Shown here: in pieces, positions 24,814 through 34,255 of the stretch
Position numbering within the stretch: position 1 is the stretch's first letter
Layout of the letters: every line of letters begins with the position of its first letter
NCBI RefSeq assembly: GCF_052156535.1
Contig: NZ_JBQKUP010000022.1
Span: 45,381-109,380, forward strand
Direction: 5' to 3'
Length of the DNA: 64,000 bases
Origin: Nitrospira_E sp052156535
Lineage (GTDB): Bacteria > Nitrospirota > Nitrospiria > Nitrospirales > UBA8639
Notes under the pieces: model-generated
The model's database searches: none
What the model was told of the DNA's origin: nothing
Seen by the model: the letters and a program-made list of their open reading frames with translations, nothing else
Program-made: the position numbers and the translations under genes

Positions 24814-25635
24814 CTATAGTGTCCTCTTGCGAAAAATGACTTTTTGAGCAAATCGCAAATCCACTTCTTGCGACCGACCTTCAATTTTATCCTTCACGGT
24901 GGGATACAACACCAAAAATCGTTGCCACTGGTCTTCCACCTCACGCCCGAATTGAAACCGGACATTGGGGAGATCCACGATCGTTGTATGAGGTTGCGAC
25001 ACATCAATCCGTGGTCTGCCCGAAAACTGCTGGGACAGCAACGCAGCAATGTGAATACCCTGCTTGGCGCGTCGATGGCCTTCGGCTTGGTGCTGTGTCA
25101 TAAATGTGGAGGTCACCCCATCAACAATGGGCAATGTCGTCCCTGCCTGAACCTTCCCTTTCGGCAACAGATACCCTTCTGCATCCAAATAATAGGGTTC
25201 GGTTGGTGATCCAAACACCGCTGCCGGCTGACGCTCAGTCACCTGGATCACCAGTGAATGGGGCAACACCCGCTCAAAGTCGACCGACCCAATCCAAGGA
25301 TGCGATTCCAACCGGGTCGCGAGCAGCTCTGAATCCACAGAGAACAAACTGGTCTGTGGCGCCAAGTCCAGCTTCGTCAAAATTTCATCGCGCGTGACTC
25401 GATCCAAACCCACAACCGTGATCTGTTGGATTTCCGTCCACTCATCCGCCCACCGCATCACCTGACGTCCTCCCACTACCACCGCCACAATAAGACAGGC
25501 CAGGACCCCTCCGATCACGACACGCCGGACCCGCAAGGCTGTTGATGATGACTTCGCTTTCCCCGGTCCTCCGGTTTTTTTAAGGGGCCGGTTTTTTCGA
25601 GGCCGTTTCGTGTTAAGGGATTCTCCCGATATCAT
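24814..25635 (-). CDS. ftsQ: Cell division protein FtsQ
   Basis: A 273-residue bitopic inner-membrane protein: a basic cytoplasmic N-terminus, one membrane segment (about 38-56, VVIGGVLACLIVAVVVGG), a POTRA domain (QQITVVGLDRVTRDEIL) and a beta domain. It links FtsA/FtsK to FtsL/FtsB in the divisome. The ATG overlaps the ddl stop (ATGA). Confidence 0.93.
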   Translation of the reverse strand: MISGESLNTKRPRKNRPLKKTGGPGKAKSSSTALRVRRVVIGGVLACLIVAVVVGGRQVMRWADEWTEIQQITVVGLDRVTRDEILTKLDLAPQTSLFSVDSELLATRLESHPWIGSVDFERVLPHSLVIQVTERQPAAVFGSPTEPYYLDAEGYLLPKGKVQAGTTLPIVDGVTSTFMTQHQAEGHRRAKQGIHIAALLSQQFSGRPRIDVSQPHTTIVDLPNVRFQFGREVEDQWQRFLVLYPTVKDKIEGRSQEVDLRFAQKVIFRKRTL

Positions 25636-26600
25636 GACGCAGAACTCCTGGTGCTCCTTTTTTTCCCGGAGGACGGGACCAGCCTTTTCGGTAGGGCCTC
25701 ACGCAATATCCGTTCAACCAAATCATCATAGTCCCACCCGATCTGTGCCGCTGCCATGGGAAGCAAACTCCGTTCAGTCATGCCGGGAATGGTGTTCAAT
25801 TCGAGAATATACGCACGTCCGTTGGTATGAATGCGAAAATCGACTCGCGCGGCACCGCGACACCCTAAGGCCTGATAGGCACGAAGGCTGTAATCACGGA
25901 GAGTGTTTTCCAGTTTTGAAGAAAGTGAAGCCGGACACTCATAACGAGTTGCCGCCTTTCCATATTTGGCCGTAAAATCGTAAAAGCCCCCGGGAACGAT
26001 GATTTCTACGCCGGGTAAGACCTTGTTGCCAAAAACGCCCACCGCTATTTCCCGACCGGGAATATATTTTTCCACCACTGCCTGCTCCCCATATCGATAA
26101 GCTTCTTGCAAGGCCTCCGTCCATTGAGATGGCTTGCGCACGATCGAGACACCAAACGTAGACCCCTCCGCACAAGGCTTCACCACCACAGGCAAACCTA
26201 AGCTGGGAGGTGGACGAACCGGGATCATTTTGCCGGATACGGTCATGCCCGGCGGGACGGGTACCTTGGCAGCCTGAAGGACCACACGCGTCAATCCCTT
26301 GTTCATGCAAACGGCACTCGCAGTTACGCCCGATCCGGTGTATGGCATCTTCATGACTTCCAACATCCCTTGAACCGTGCCGTCTTCCCCTCCGGGTCCA
26401 TGCAAGGCGAGAAAGGCCACCGAAATTTTTTTTGCCCGTATCTGATGCGGCAATGTGGCATCGACTTCAATGGGAATGACCGTATATCCACGTCGTTTCA
26501 ACGCATCACAGATTGAACGCCCCGTCCTGAGCGAAATCTCTCTCTCAGCTGAAGATCCCCCCATCAGCACACCGATTCGCAAAGATTTTTGTGTCATCAT
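25632..26600 (-). CDS. ddl: D-alanine--D-alanine ligase
   Basis: An ATP-grasp ligase of about 322 residues that makes D-Ala-D-Ala for the peptidoglycan stem. Family motifs are VLMGGSSAEREISLRTG, FLALHGPGGEDG, VVKPCAEGSTFGVS and LELNTIPGMTERS. Starts at 26600 (ATG, with AAGGTG 11 bases upstream), 26597 and 26615 (GTG) are all possible. It sits between murB and ftsQ as in most dcw clusters. Confidence 0.95.
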   Translation of the reverse strand: MMTQKSLRIGVLMGGSSAEREISLRTGRSICDALKRRGYTVIPIEVDATLPHQIRAKKISVAFLALHGPGGEDGTVQGMLEVMKMPYTGSGVTASAVCMNKGLTRVVLQAAKVPVPPGMTVSGKMIPVRPPPSLGLPVVVKPCAEGSTFGVSIVRKPSQWTEALQEAYRYGEQAVVEKYIPGREIAVGVFGNKVLPGVEIIVPGGFYDFTAKYGKAATRYECPASLSSKLENTLRDYSLRAYQALGCRGAARVDFRIHTNGRAYILELNTIPGMTERSLLPMAAAQIGWDYDDLVERILREALPKRLVPSSGKKRSTRSSAS

Positions 26601-26676
26601 TCTCTCTGTCTTCACCTTGTGATATGCCTTTCACTCCGATTACATCTCTTCCTCACCACCAATAATCCCGGCATCA

Positions 26677-27597
26677 CTACGATTCTCCAATAATTTTCCA
26701 TTCAAGCTGAAGACGGACCCCAAACTTTCTCGCCACGGTTTGCCGGACTTTTCGAATCAAGGCCAGGACCTGGTCGGCGGTGGCCGCTCCTCTATTCACA
26801 ATAAAGTTGGCATGTTTGGTCGATATTTCAGCATCACCAATCCGCGCACCTTTTAATCCTGCGGCTTCAACTAACCGTCCGGCAGAATCTCCCGGCGGGT
26901 TTTTAAACACGGACCCGGCATTCGGAAGGGTTAACGGTTGGGTCTCCCGCCGGTACTGCAGATAGGTTTTGGTTTTCGCCTCAACCTGCTTTTTATCCGA
27001 GAGAGCCAACTGGACCCACGCGCCAACAACGACGCCTTTGGGGAGCGTCGCCTTCCGATAGGTAAATGACATGTTGGAAGCTTCGATTCGTACGCGATGT
27101 CCACGAAGATTCACCAAATCGACGGCATGCAAGACCTCCTGCATTTCCCCCAACCGCGTTCCGGCATTCATCACCACCCCTCCACCGACGGTTCCCGGAA
27201 TTCCAGCCGCCCACTCCATTCCGGACAGATGATGCCCCACCGCAAATTGCATCAACCTGGGCAACCGCACCCCCGCCTGGGCATATACCACGTGACCGGT
27301 TTCCTCATGCATCCCGGTTAAGTGTTTCAATTGCATGACAATGCCTCGAATCCCTTTATCGCGAACGACCACATTGGTCCCGCCTAACACCACGTAGGGA
27401 ATCCCTTCTGTTCGAGCCCCTACGATCACGCGCATGACGTCTTCCACATCCAGGGGAAAGATCAGGACATCCGCAGGGCCTCCCACCTGCAACGACAGAA
27501 GAGGCGCCAGGGATTCGTTCCAGTGGACTTCTCCTTTCACATGCTGCACGGCTCGTTGAAGCCGTTTTGCTGTCAGTGTCGGCTGACCAATCTTCAC
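26677..27597 (-). CDS. murB: UDP-N-acetylenolpyruvoylglucosamine reductase MurB
   Basis: A 306-residue FAD enzyme that reduces UDP-GlcNAc-enolpyruvate to UDP-MurNAc with NADPH. It has the FAD-binding core (SLQVGGPADVLIFP, VVLGGTNVVV, GIPGTVGGGVVMNAGTR) and the catalytic Ser region PNAGSVFKNPPGDSAGRL. This is the short type II-like form lacking an extended third domain. The start is GTG at 27597. The gap to ddl is 76 bases. Confidence 0.96.
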   Translation of the reverse strand: MKIGQPTLTAKRLQRAVQHVKGEVHWNESLAPLLSLQVGGPADVLIFPLDVEDVMRVIVGARTEGIPYVVLGGTNVVVRDKGIRGIVMQLKHLTGMHEETGHVVYAQAGVRLPRLMQFAVGHHLSGMEWAAGIPGTVGGGVVMNAGTRLGEMQEVLHAVDLVNLRGHRVRIEASNMSFTYRKATLPKGVVVGAWVQLALSDKKQVEAKTKTYLQYRRETQPLTLPNAGSVFKNPPGDSAGRLVEAAGLKGARIGDAEISTKHANFIVNRGAATADQVLALIRKVRQTVARKFGVRLQLEWKIIGES

Positions 27598-27635
27598 TTG
27601 TACAATCCTCGACTTCCATGACTCACCACATTCGG

Positions 27636-29015
27636 TTACAACGATTCCAATAATTCCGTTCCGACTTTCCAGACATCCCCCGCACCCAGGGTCAACAGGA
27701 CATCGCCCTCACGAAGCTCCTCACGCAATTTGGTGATCAAACCGGAGTCACGATTGAGCCATTGGACAGAGGGATGACCAGACGCCCGAATGGTGTCGGC
27801 CATCATTTGTCCGGTGATCCCGGGGATCGGCGCCTCACCGGCGGGATAGATATCCATGACATATACGCGATCCGCCTGTTCGAACGCCTTAGCAAACTCG
27901 TCGGCAAGGTCCCTGGTTCTTGAAAACCGATGCGGTTGGAATACCACGATCAACGGGCGCTGCCATGCGGCTCGCGCCGCCGCCAAAGTGGCACGAATCT
28001 CGGTAGGATGGTGCCCATAGTCGTCCACCACCACAATGCCGTTTTTTTCTCCACGAATCTGGAACCGCCGCTCGACTCCGGCAAAAGCCGCCAGCCCTGC
28101 CCGGATCAAATCCACGGGCACATCCAATTCCAATGCCACCCCGATGGCCGCTAACGCATTGGCCACGTTATGCACACCCGGGATTCGAATGCGGAAGGGC
28201 CCGAGCTTTTGATCCCGGTAATGCGCCCGAAATTCGACACCCATCGCTTTGGTTTCAATGTCCGTCGCAAACAAATCAGAGGTCAGCACACCCGAAAAAT
28301 CACTCATGCCGTACGTATGATATCGCTTCACCACCCGAGGCAGGAGCTTGCGAATCCAGGGATCATCGGCACACACAATCGCCACGCCGTAGAATGGAAT
28401 CTTATTGATAAATTCTAAAAATGCCTCCTGAAGACCTTCCATGCTTCCGTAATGATCGAGGTGCTCACGGTCGATATTCGTCACGACCACGATGGAGGGT
28501 GACAACCGCAAAAACGACCCGTCACTCTCGTCGGCTTCCGCGATCAGCAGATCACTCCGGCCCAAACGCGCATGGGTCCCCATGGCATTCACCTTGCCCC
28601 CAATCACGAATGTGGGATCGAGGCCGGCTTGCGCAAGAATCGATGCGACCATCGACGTCGTCGTGGTTTTTCCATGAGCGCCGGCAATGGCAATGCCGTA
28701 CTTCAATCGCATCAGCTCTGCCAGCATTTCCGCTCGTGGAATGACCGGGATCACCTTGGCCCGGGCCGCACGAATTTCCGGATTGGACCCGGCAATGGCC
28801 GACGACACCACCACCACTTGCGCCCCTTCCACATTCGATTCCTGATGTCCGATAAACACCGTGCCCCCTAATTCCTCTAACCGGCGGATCGTGTCGGACG
28901 CTCCCACATCGGAGCCGGTCACCTTATACCCTAATGTGAGGAGCACCTCTGCGATGCCACTCATCCCGCTTCCTCCAATACCGACCAAATGAATGTGCTG
29001 AATTTTTCGAAACAT
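27636..29015 (-). CDS. murC: UDP-N-acetylmuramate--L-alanine ligase MurC
   Basis: A 459-residue Mur ligase that adds L-Ala to UDP-MurNAc. It has a Rossmann-like start (HLVGIGGSGMSGIAEVLL), the P-loop IAGAHGKTTTTSMVAS, the HNVANALAAIGVA motif and the C-terminal DDYGHHPTEIRATL. It is separated from murG by an unusually long 313-base gap, so it may have its own promoter. Confidence 0.97.
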   Translation of the reverse strand: MFRKIQHIHLVGIGGSGMSGIAEVLLTLGYKVTGSDVGASDTIRRLEELGGTVFIGHQESNVEGAQVVVVSSAIAGSNPEIRAARAKVIPVIPRAEMLAELMRLKYGIAIAGAHGKTTTTSMVASILAQAGLDPTFVIGGKVNAMGTHARLGRSDLLIAEADESDGSFLRLSPSIVVVTNIDREHLDHYGSMEGLQEAFLEFINKIPFYGVAIVCADDPWIRKLLPRVVKRYHTYGMSDFSGVLTSDLFATDIETKAMGVEFRAHYRDQKLGPFRIRIPGVHNVANALAAIGVALELDVPVDLIRAGLAAFAGVERRFQIRGEKNGIVVVDDYGHHPTEIRATLAAARAAWQRPLIVVFQPHRFSRTRDLADEFAKAFEQADRVYVMDIYPAGEAPIPGITGQMMADTIRASGHPSVQWLNRDSGLITKLREELREGDVLLTLGAGDVWKVGTELLESL

Positions 29016-29328
29016 AATGTTTTAGACTTCCAGGGTTGAAGGGAGGTTCACCGAAGACGTTCAGTTGATGCGTCCACTGCTGGGGACGCATGGCCTGTAG
29101 GTCTGGAGGGATAGTCTCAATACCGGGTCGGCCTACCGGACTCGCGACTTCACCATAAGCCTCTCGTGTGACACGACGACTATTTTGGATCTTCCAGACG
29201 TGGCCATGACAGGACTTGCTCTTCATTCCCTGTAAGAGTCCCTCCTCATTAAAGATTGAATAGGTTCAGACAATGGTTTCTACTTTGACTCTATTGATTG
29301 TTCATCCGTGCCATATTTCCCCTGTGTT
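29016..29328. other. 313-base gap inside the dcw cluster between murG and murC
   Basis: Unusual in a cluster whose other spacings are mostly under 130 bases. It holds a hairpin ATGCGTCC/GGACGCAT (about 29065-29092). On the minus strand a 100-codon frame runs through it into murC but has no recognisable features. It may carry a promoter for murC, a leader RNA or a remnant; none is proven. Confidence 0.4.
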
Positions 29329-30417
29329 TCACGACGCCACCGGATGCCCCACCAGCGAGAGGCATTCATTCACCATTTGCTCTGCGGCGTTGACTTTCCT
29401 GAGGATCCAGCTCTGTCCTGCCATTTCCTGTAGGTGGGGAATATCCAACATCAATCGTTCAATTTCTTCTGCCAGCCGCTGCCCGGTGAGGTCGGATTGC
29501 AAGAGCACTCGAGCCGCTCCGGCCGTTTCCATGGACCTGGCATTCATCTCCTGATGATTGTGTGTCGCCTGGGGAAACGGGATCAGAATTCCGGCTTTTC
29601 CATATGCAGATAACTCAGCCAATGTGCTGGCCCCGGCCCGACAGACGATAAGATCCGCCTTGGCAAGCTCATGAGGCATATCAAAGAGAAACGGGCGGAC
29701 ATCTACCTGAACGCCCAATTGTGCATAGCCGGCCTTGACCCGTTCGAAATCGTCCGCTCCGGTTTGATGGGTGATGGTCACCTGCTCCCGCAGCCTCGAT
29801 GAAATCTCCACAGCCTCCAACATGGCCGAATTAATCGCCCGAGCCCCTTGGCTCCCGCCAAAGATCAACAGATGGGAGATCTTCTGCGGAGGAACCGGAG
29901 GAGATTCCAAGGCAAAAGCCTTTCGAATGGGTGTGCCAATCACCTTGACTTTCGATGAGGAAAAGAAAGGTTTTGCACTGTCAAAGGCGAGAAAGACTCT
30001 GTCGGCCAATGGACCCAACACCCGATTGGCCAATCCCGGCATGGCATTCGGTTCCAACAGGACTCTGGGAATATTCAACAACCAGGCCGCCACAACCACG
30101 GGAGGACTAAAATACCCGCCCGTCCCAATGACCAGATCGGCTCGATGCCCGCGGAGAATCTGAATCGCACGCCATAACGACTTCGGGAGCAGCATGAGGG
30201 AACGCACCATGCCAACCAGCCCTCGGCCCACAAAACCTTCAACTGTGATCGGTTCAAACCCAAACCCTTCTTTCCCCAGAATTTCTCCCTCTAACGACTT
30301 CCCCGTCCCGACAAACACAATGCTCCCCCCAGGGTCATGCTGTTGAAATTCTTTGGCATACGCAATAGCCGGAAACATATGACCTCCCGTCCCACCCGCA
30401 GCAATGACGACCCGCAT
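29329..30417 (-). CDS. murG: UDP-GlcNAc--lipid I transferase MurG
   Basis: A 362-residue GT-B glycosyltransferase that adds GlcNAc to lipid I at the inner face of the membrane. The N-terminal loop is VIAAGGTGGHMFPAIAYA. The donor-binding region includes LLIFGGSQGARAIN and CRAGASTLAELSAYGKAGIL, and it ends with QATHNHQEMNA. It follows ftsW by 17 bases. Confidence 0.96.
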   Translation of the reverse strand: MRVVIAAGGTGGHMFPAIAYAKEFQQHDPGGSIVFVGTGKSLEGEILGKEGFGFEPITVEGFVGRGLVGMVRSLMLLPKSLWRAIQILRGHRADLVIGTGGYFSPPVVVAAWLLNIPRVLLEPNAMPGLANRVLGPLADRVFLAFDSAKPFFSSSKVKVIGTPIRKAFALESPPVPPQKISHLLIFGGSQGARAINSAMLEAVEISSRLREQVTITHQTGADDFERVKAGYAQLGVQVDVRPFLFDMPHELAKADLIVCRAGASTLAELSAYGKAGILIPFPQATHNHQEMNARSMETAGAARVLLQSDLTGQRLAEEIERLMLDIPHLQEMAGQSWILRKVNAAEQMVNECLSLVGHPVAS

Positions 30418-30434
30418 TACATCTTTCTCTTCAC

Positions 30435-31613
30435 TTAAGGGCCGGCTCGTCCCTGTCGAGCCACACTCAGCAAAATTCCGAGAGCTAACATGGTGACCAG
30501 CAACGACGACCCTCCGTAACTGACCAAGGGAAGGGTTAAGCCTTTTGTAGGCAACAGCCCACTCACGACGCCTGCATTGATCAGGGCCTGAATACCCAGG
30601 AGCAAGGTAATGCCCAAAGCGAGATATCGCCCAAACAAATCGGGTGCCAAGGCCGCCACTCGAAATCCTTTACACACTAAAATGGCAAACAGGGCCAACA
30701 ACCCGCAGGTTCCAATGAGGCCCAGCTCTTCTCCCACCAAGGCCAACACGAAATCGGTATGGCCTTCCGGAAGAAACATCAGCTTTTGCTTGCCCTGCCC
30801 AAGACCGACACCAAATAATCCGCCATTTTCCAAGGCCAGGATGGACTGGACAAGTTGATAGCCTGCACCTTGTCGGTCCGCGAACGGATTCATAAATGTC
30901 GTCATCCGTTCCCATCGTTCAGGACTCATCCAGATGAGAGCACCCACACCCAAAATCATCGGCCCACCTAAATAAGCCAAGTGCCGCACTCTCGCTCCGG
31001 CCAGATACATCATGCCGACGAACACCAGGCTGATAACGACGGTACTTCCTAAATCCGGCTCCACGACAATGAGCCCACACATGATGCCCACCATCGCCAC
31101 AGGGGGAAGAAACCCTCGTTGCCAATCAGTGACTCGCCGTTGCGGGTTGGAGAGAAACGCCGCGAGGTACAGCACAACGGCCAGCTTGGCCATTTCCGTG
31201 GGTTGAATGGAAAAAAATCCAAGCGCGAGCCATCGTCGAGCACCGTTGATTTGAGGGCCCACAGCCAGGACCAGCAGTAATCCAACGATACATCCTCCGA
31301 CAACCATTGGAATCCATTGCTTCCACTGGCGATAGTCGATGAAGGACCCGACCAATAGGACGCCAAATCCCAACAGCATCCACACGATTTGTCGTTGGAG
31401 GTAATAGGTGGCATTGGTAAATTTATTTTCCGCCATGACCCCACTGGCACTAAACACCATGACCAATCCCCCAAGGGACAGTGCCAGGGTGATTCCCACG
31501 ATCAGCGGATCGATCCGCCTGGAACCGATGCCCAGATTCCCAGGGAACAGATCCGCCCATGCCCGGGATTCCACATGGGAGTTTTTACGCCGCAAGATAG
31601 CTGGAATACCCAT
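30435..31613 (-). CDS. ftsW: Cell division SEDS glycosyltransferase FtsW
   Basis: A 392-residue SEDS protein with about ten membrane segments. Family motifs are YFLAA-like YYLQRQIVWMLLG, GGRRW-like INGARRWLALGFFSIQPTEMAK, GLGQGKQKLMFLPEGHTDFV and LVSYGGSSLLVTM. It polymerises lipid II at the septum with FtsI. It starts directly after the murD stop. Confidence 0.96.
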   Translation of the reverse strand: MGIPAILRRKNSHVESRAWADLFPGNLGIGSRRIDPLIVGITLALSLGGLVMVFSASGVMAENKFTNATYYLQRQIVWMLLGFGVLLVGSFIDYRQWKQWIPMVVGGCIVGLLLVLAVGPQINGARRWLALGFFSIQPTEMAKLAVVLYLAAFLSNPQRRVTDWQRGFLPPVAMVGIMCGLIVVEPDLGSTVVISLVFVGMMYLAGARVRHLAYLGGPMILGVGALIWMSPERWERMTTFMNPFADRQGAGYQLVQSILALENGGLFGVGLGQGKQKLMFLPEGHTDFVLALVGEELGLIGTCGLLALFAILVCKGFRVAALAPDLFGRYLALGITLLLGIQALINAGVVSGLLPTKGLTLPLVSYGGSSLLVTMLALGILLSVARQGRAGP

Positions 31614-33035
31614 TTAGTGAAGTTCTCCGACAACCCGCTTAAATTCAAGTCCGCGATGATGATAATTCCGAAACATATCGAAACTGGCGCACGCCGGGGA
31701 AAACAACACCACATCTCCACCGGACGCGAATGTCACGGCCTGGGACACCGCATCCGTCAAGCTGGTTGCGAGGGCCACCGGCTTGACCTGATCCAAGGCC
31801 TGGAGAATTTTCTGAGTCGCTTCTCCGATCACCACGACCCCCTTGACCTGTCGTTTAATACTGTCAGTCAACTGCGAAAAATCACCGCCTTTGTCTTTTC
31901 CACCAAGAATCAAGACCAAGGGCTCATGAAAGCTCTGTAAGGCTTTGAGGGTGGCGTCCACATTCGTGCCTTTCGAATCATTGACAAAGGTGATGCCCTT
32001 CCACTCCCGAACTACCTCTAAGGCATGCTCAAAGGTCGGCGTGGCCTGAAGAGCACGAACCATATCCTCTGCTGAACATCCACAGAGAAATCCGACACAC
32101 ATTGCCGCCATCGCATTTGCCACGTTATGGTCTCCCCGCATCGGGAGGGCATCACGTGAAGAGATGAAAAAATCCTTTCCGTGCATCCGTGCTCTTATCT
32201 CGCCTGCTTCGAGATACACCCCCTGATTCACTTTTTTGGCAAGACTGAATTCACAGAGGCCTGCCCGTGCCGACAATGCCAGGGTTCTCACCACAGGATC
32301 GTCCACATTAATCAACGCCCAATCCTGAATCGTCTGATTTTCCAAGATACGCTGCTTGGCAGCCCGATAGTCTTCTGGAGTGGGATGTCGATCCAAATGA
32401 TCCGGCGTCACATTTAACAATGCGGCAACCCAGGGCTTAAACAGGTGGATCGTTTCTAATTGGAAGCTCGAGACTTCTGCGACAATATACTCATAGTCAG
32501 GCCCAGGAGACGGGTCCGTTTGCTTACGCACCGCCTCACATAATGGAATGCCCAGATTGCCGCCCACAAATGCCCGCTTTCCACAATGTTGCAGGATCGA
32601 TCCAATGAGGCGTACCGTGGTACTTTTCCCGTTTGTTCCGGTCACCGCAATGATGGGAGCCCGAAGAAACCATCCGGCTAACTCAATTTCCCCAATAACC
32701 GGAATGCCCCGTTGGACAATCTCCCGGAGAAGACGATGGTCCTTGGGGATCCCAGGACTGACGACCAGGAGGTCGAGGTCCCTCAACCCGTCGGCAACTT
32801 CATCCCCTCCGAGCACTCGTACGCCTCGAAAACGATACGCTGCGGATGTGGACTCAACATCCTGACTTGTGTGTTCTTCGACGATCGTCACCACCGCACC
32901 AAGATCCAGAAGGAGATCGGCAGCCGCTCTGCCGCTTCGTCCGAGGCCAAACACCGTGACACGCTTACTTGGCCAACTCGTCATGGGAAACACGGGAGTG
33001 ACGTTCACGGTTTCCATGGCTCCACAGGGTTCCAC
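31614..33035 (-). CDS. murD: UDP-MurNAc-L-Ala--D-Glu ligase MurD
   Basis: A 473-residue Mur ligase that adds D-Glu. It has VFGLGRSGRAAADLLLDLG, the P-loop IAVTGTNGKSTTVRLIG, DHNVANAMAAM and KGITFVNDSKGTNVDATLKAL. GTG at 33035 has GAGG six bases upstream; ATG codons at 33017 and 32984 are alternatives that would remove 6 or 17 N-terminal residues. Confidence 0.96.
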   Translation of the reverse strand: MEPCGAMETVNVTPVFPMTSWPSKRVTVFGLGRSGRAAADLLLDLGAVVTIVEEHTSQDVESTSAAYRFRGVRVLGGDEVADGLRDLDLLVVSPGIPKDHRLLREIVQRGIPVIGEIELAGWFLRAPIIAVTGTNGKSTTVRLIGSILQHCGKRAFVGGNLGIPLCEAVRKQTDPSPGPDYEYIVAEVSSFQLETIHLFKPWVAALLNVTPDHLDRHPTPEDYRAAKQRILENQTIQDWALINVDDPVVRTLALSARAGLCEFSLAKKVNQGVYLEAGEIRARMHGKDFFISSRDALPMRGDHNVANAMAAMCVGFLCGCSAEDMVRALQATPTFEHALEVVREWKGITFVNDSKGTNVDATLKALQSFHEPLVLILGGKDKGGDFSQLTDSIKRQVKGVVVIGEATQKILQALDQVKPVALATSLTDAVSQAVTFASGGDVVLFSPACASFDMFRNYHHRGLEFKRVVGELH

Positions 33036-33048
33036 AAAGATCCTCTGC

Positions 33049-34125
33049 TTAGCGTAACTTCAATGTGCTAATACTTAAGAGGCCCAAAATGATCGCAATA
33101 ATCCATAAACGCACCACCACTTTGGGCTCTTCCCAACCCTTCAGTTCAAAATGATGGTGCAATGGCGCCATAAGGAAAATTCGCTTTCCCCTGGACTTAA
33201 ACGATGCCACTTGAAAAATCACGGACACCGCTTCCATCACAAAAACTCCGCCAACCAGAATCAATAACAATTCATGTTTGCACACCACTGCCACCGTCCC
33301 TAAGGCCGCACCCAGGGGTAAGGATCCCACATCGCCCATGAAGACCGACGCGGGATACGTGTTAAACCAGAGAAACCCCAATCCCGCCCCAACAATAGAG
33401 GCCGTCAGGATGGCCAATTCCCCAGCTCCTTCAATATGAGGGACGAGCAGATACCCTGAGACCAATTTATTTCCAACCGCCCAGGCCACCACCGAATAGG
33501 CCATCGCTGAAATAATGACCGGTCCGACGGCCAAACCATCCAGCCCGTCAGTGAGGTTCACCGCATTGGAACACCCCACAATGACTAGAACGGCAAATGG
33601 GATGTAGAAGACTCCTAGATCTGGAGTAAAGTTTTTGAAAAACGGCACACTGAGTTCCGTGGAATAGCCGGGAGAAAGATAAAAAAAGAGCCCAATGCCC
33701 AACGCCACTCCTAACTGTCCAACGATTTTTTGCGTGGCCGTCAATCCCTTGGATTGGCCACGTAAAATTTTTATGTAATCATCCACAAATCCGATCATCC
33801 CGAAACCCACCAGCGATAGGAGGACCAACCAGACATAGAAATTGGAGATATCCGCCCACAACACGGTTGAGAGCAAAACCGAAAAGATGATGAGCAATCC
33901 TCCCATCGTAGGGGTACCGGATTTTCCCAGATGCGATTGCGGGCCATCAGTTCGTATTTTTTGCCCGAGTTTCAAGGTCTGCAATTTTTTGATCATGGGA
34001 GGGGCCAGGAAAAACACAATCAGAAAAGCGGTCACTGCCGCATAAATAATGCGGAAACTGAGATACCGAAAGACATTGAAGATGGCAAATTCGGTATGAA
34101 GGGGATAAAGCCAGAGATACAGCAT
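33049..34125 (-). CDS. mraY: Phospho-MurNAc-pentapeptide transferase MraY
   Basis: A 358-residue polytopic enzyme that makes lipid I from UDP-MurNAc-pentapeptide and undecaprenyl phosphate. Signature motifs are SGTPTMGGLLII, GFVDDYIKI, NAVNLTDGLDGLA, FMGDVGSLPLGA and PLHHHFELKGW. About ten membrane segments; length is typical. Confidence 0.97.
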   Translation of the reverse strand: MLYLWLYPLHTEFAIFNVFRYLSFRIIYAAVTAFLIVFFLAPPMIKKLQTLKLGQKIRTDGPQSHLGKSGTPTMGGLLIIFSVLLSTVLWADISNFYVWLVLLSLVGFGMIGFVDDYIKILRGQSKGLTATQKIVGQLGVALGIGLFFYLSPGYSTELSVPFFKNFTPDLGVFYIPFAVLVIVGCSNAVNLTDGLDGLAVGPVIISAMAYSVVAWAVGNKLVSGYLLVPHIEGAGELAILTASIVGAGLGFLWFNTYPASVFMGDVGSLPLGAALGTVAVVCKHELLLILVGGVFVMEAVSVIFQVASFKSRGKRIFLMAPLHHHFELKGWEEPKVVVRLWIIAIILGLLSISTLKLR

Positions 34126-34255
34126 TAGGATGTACTTTCTTCTGGTAGAGGAAAAGAAACCTCGTCCAGATATTGTTGCTCATTCATCATCACGGTCAGA
34201 CGTTTCACTCTCAAGGACTCCTTATGGCCCTGGCGTCCAGCCCAATTCGTGCAGA

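Noticed and set aside
28924..29226. A 100-codon minus-strand frame in the murG-murC gap
   Set aside because: It overlaps the murC start by 90 bases, has no recognisable features and no ribosome-binding site.
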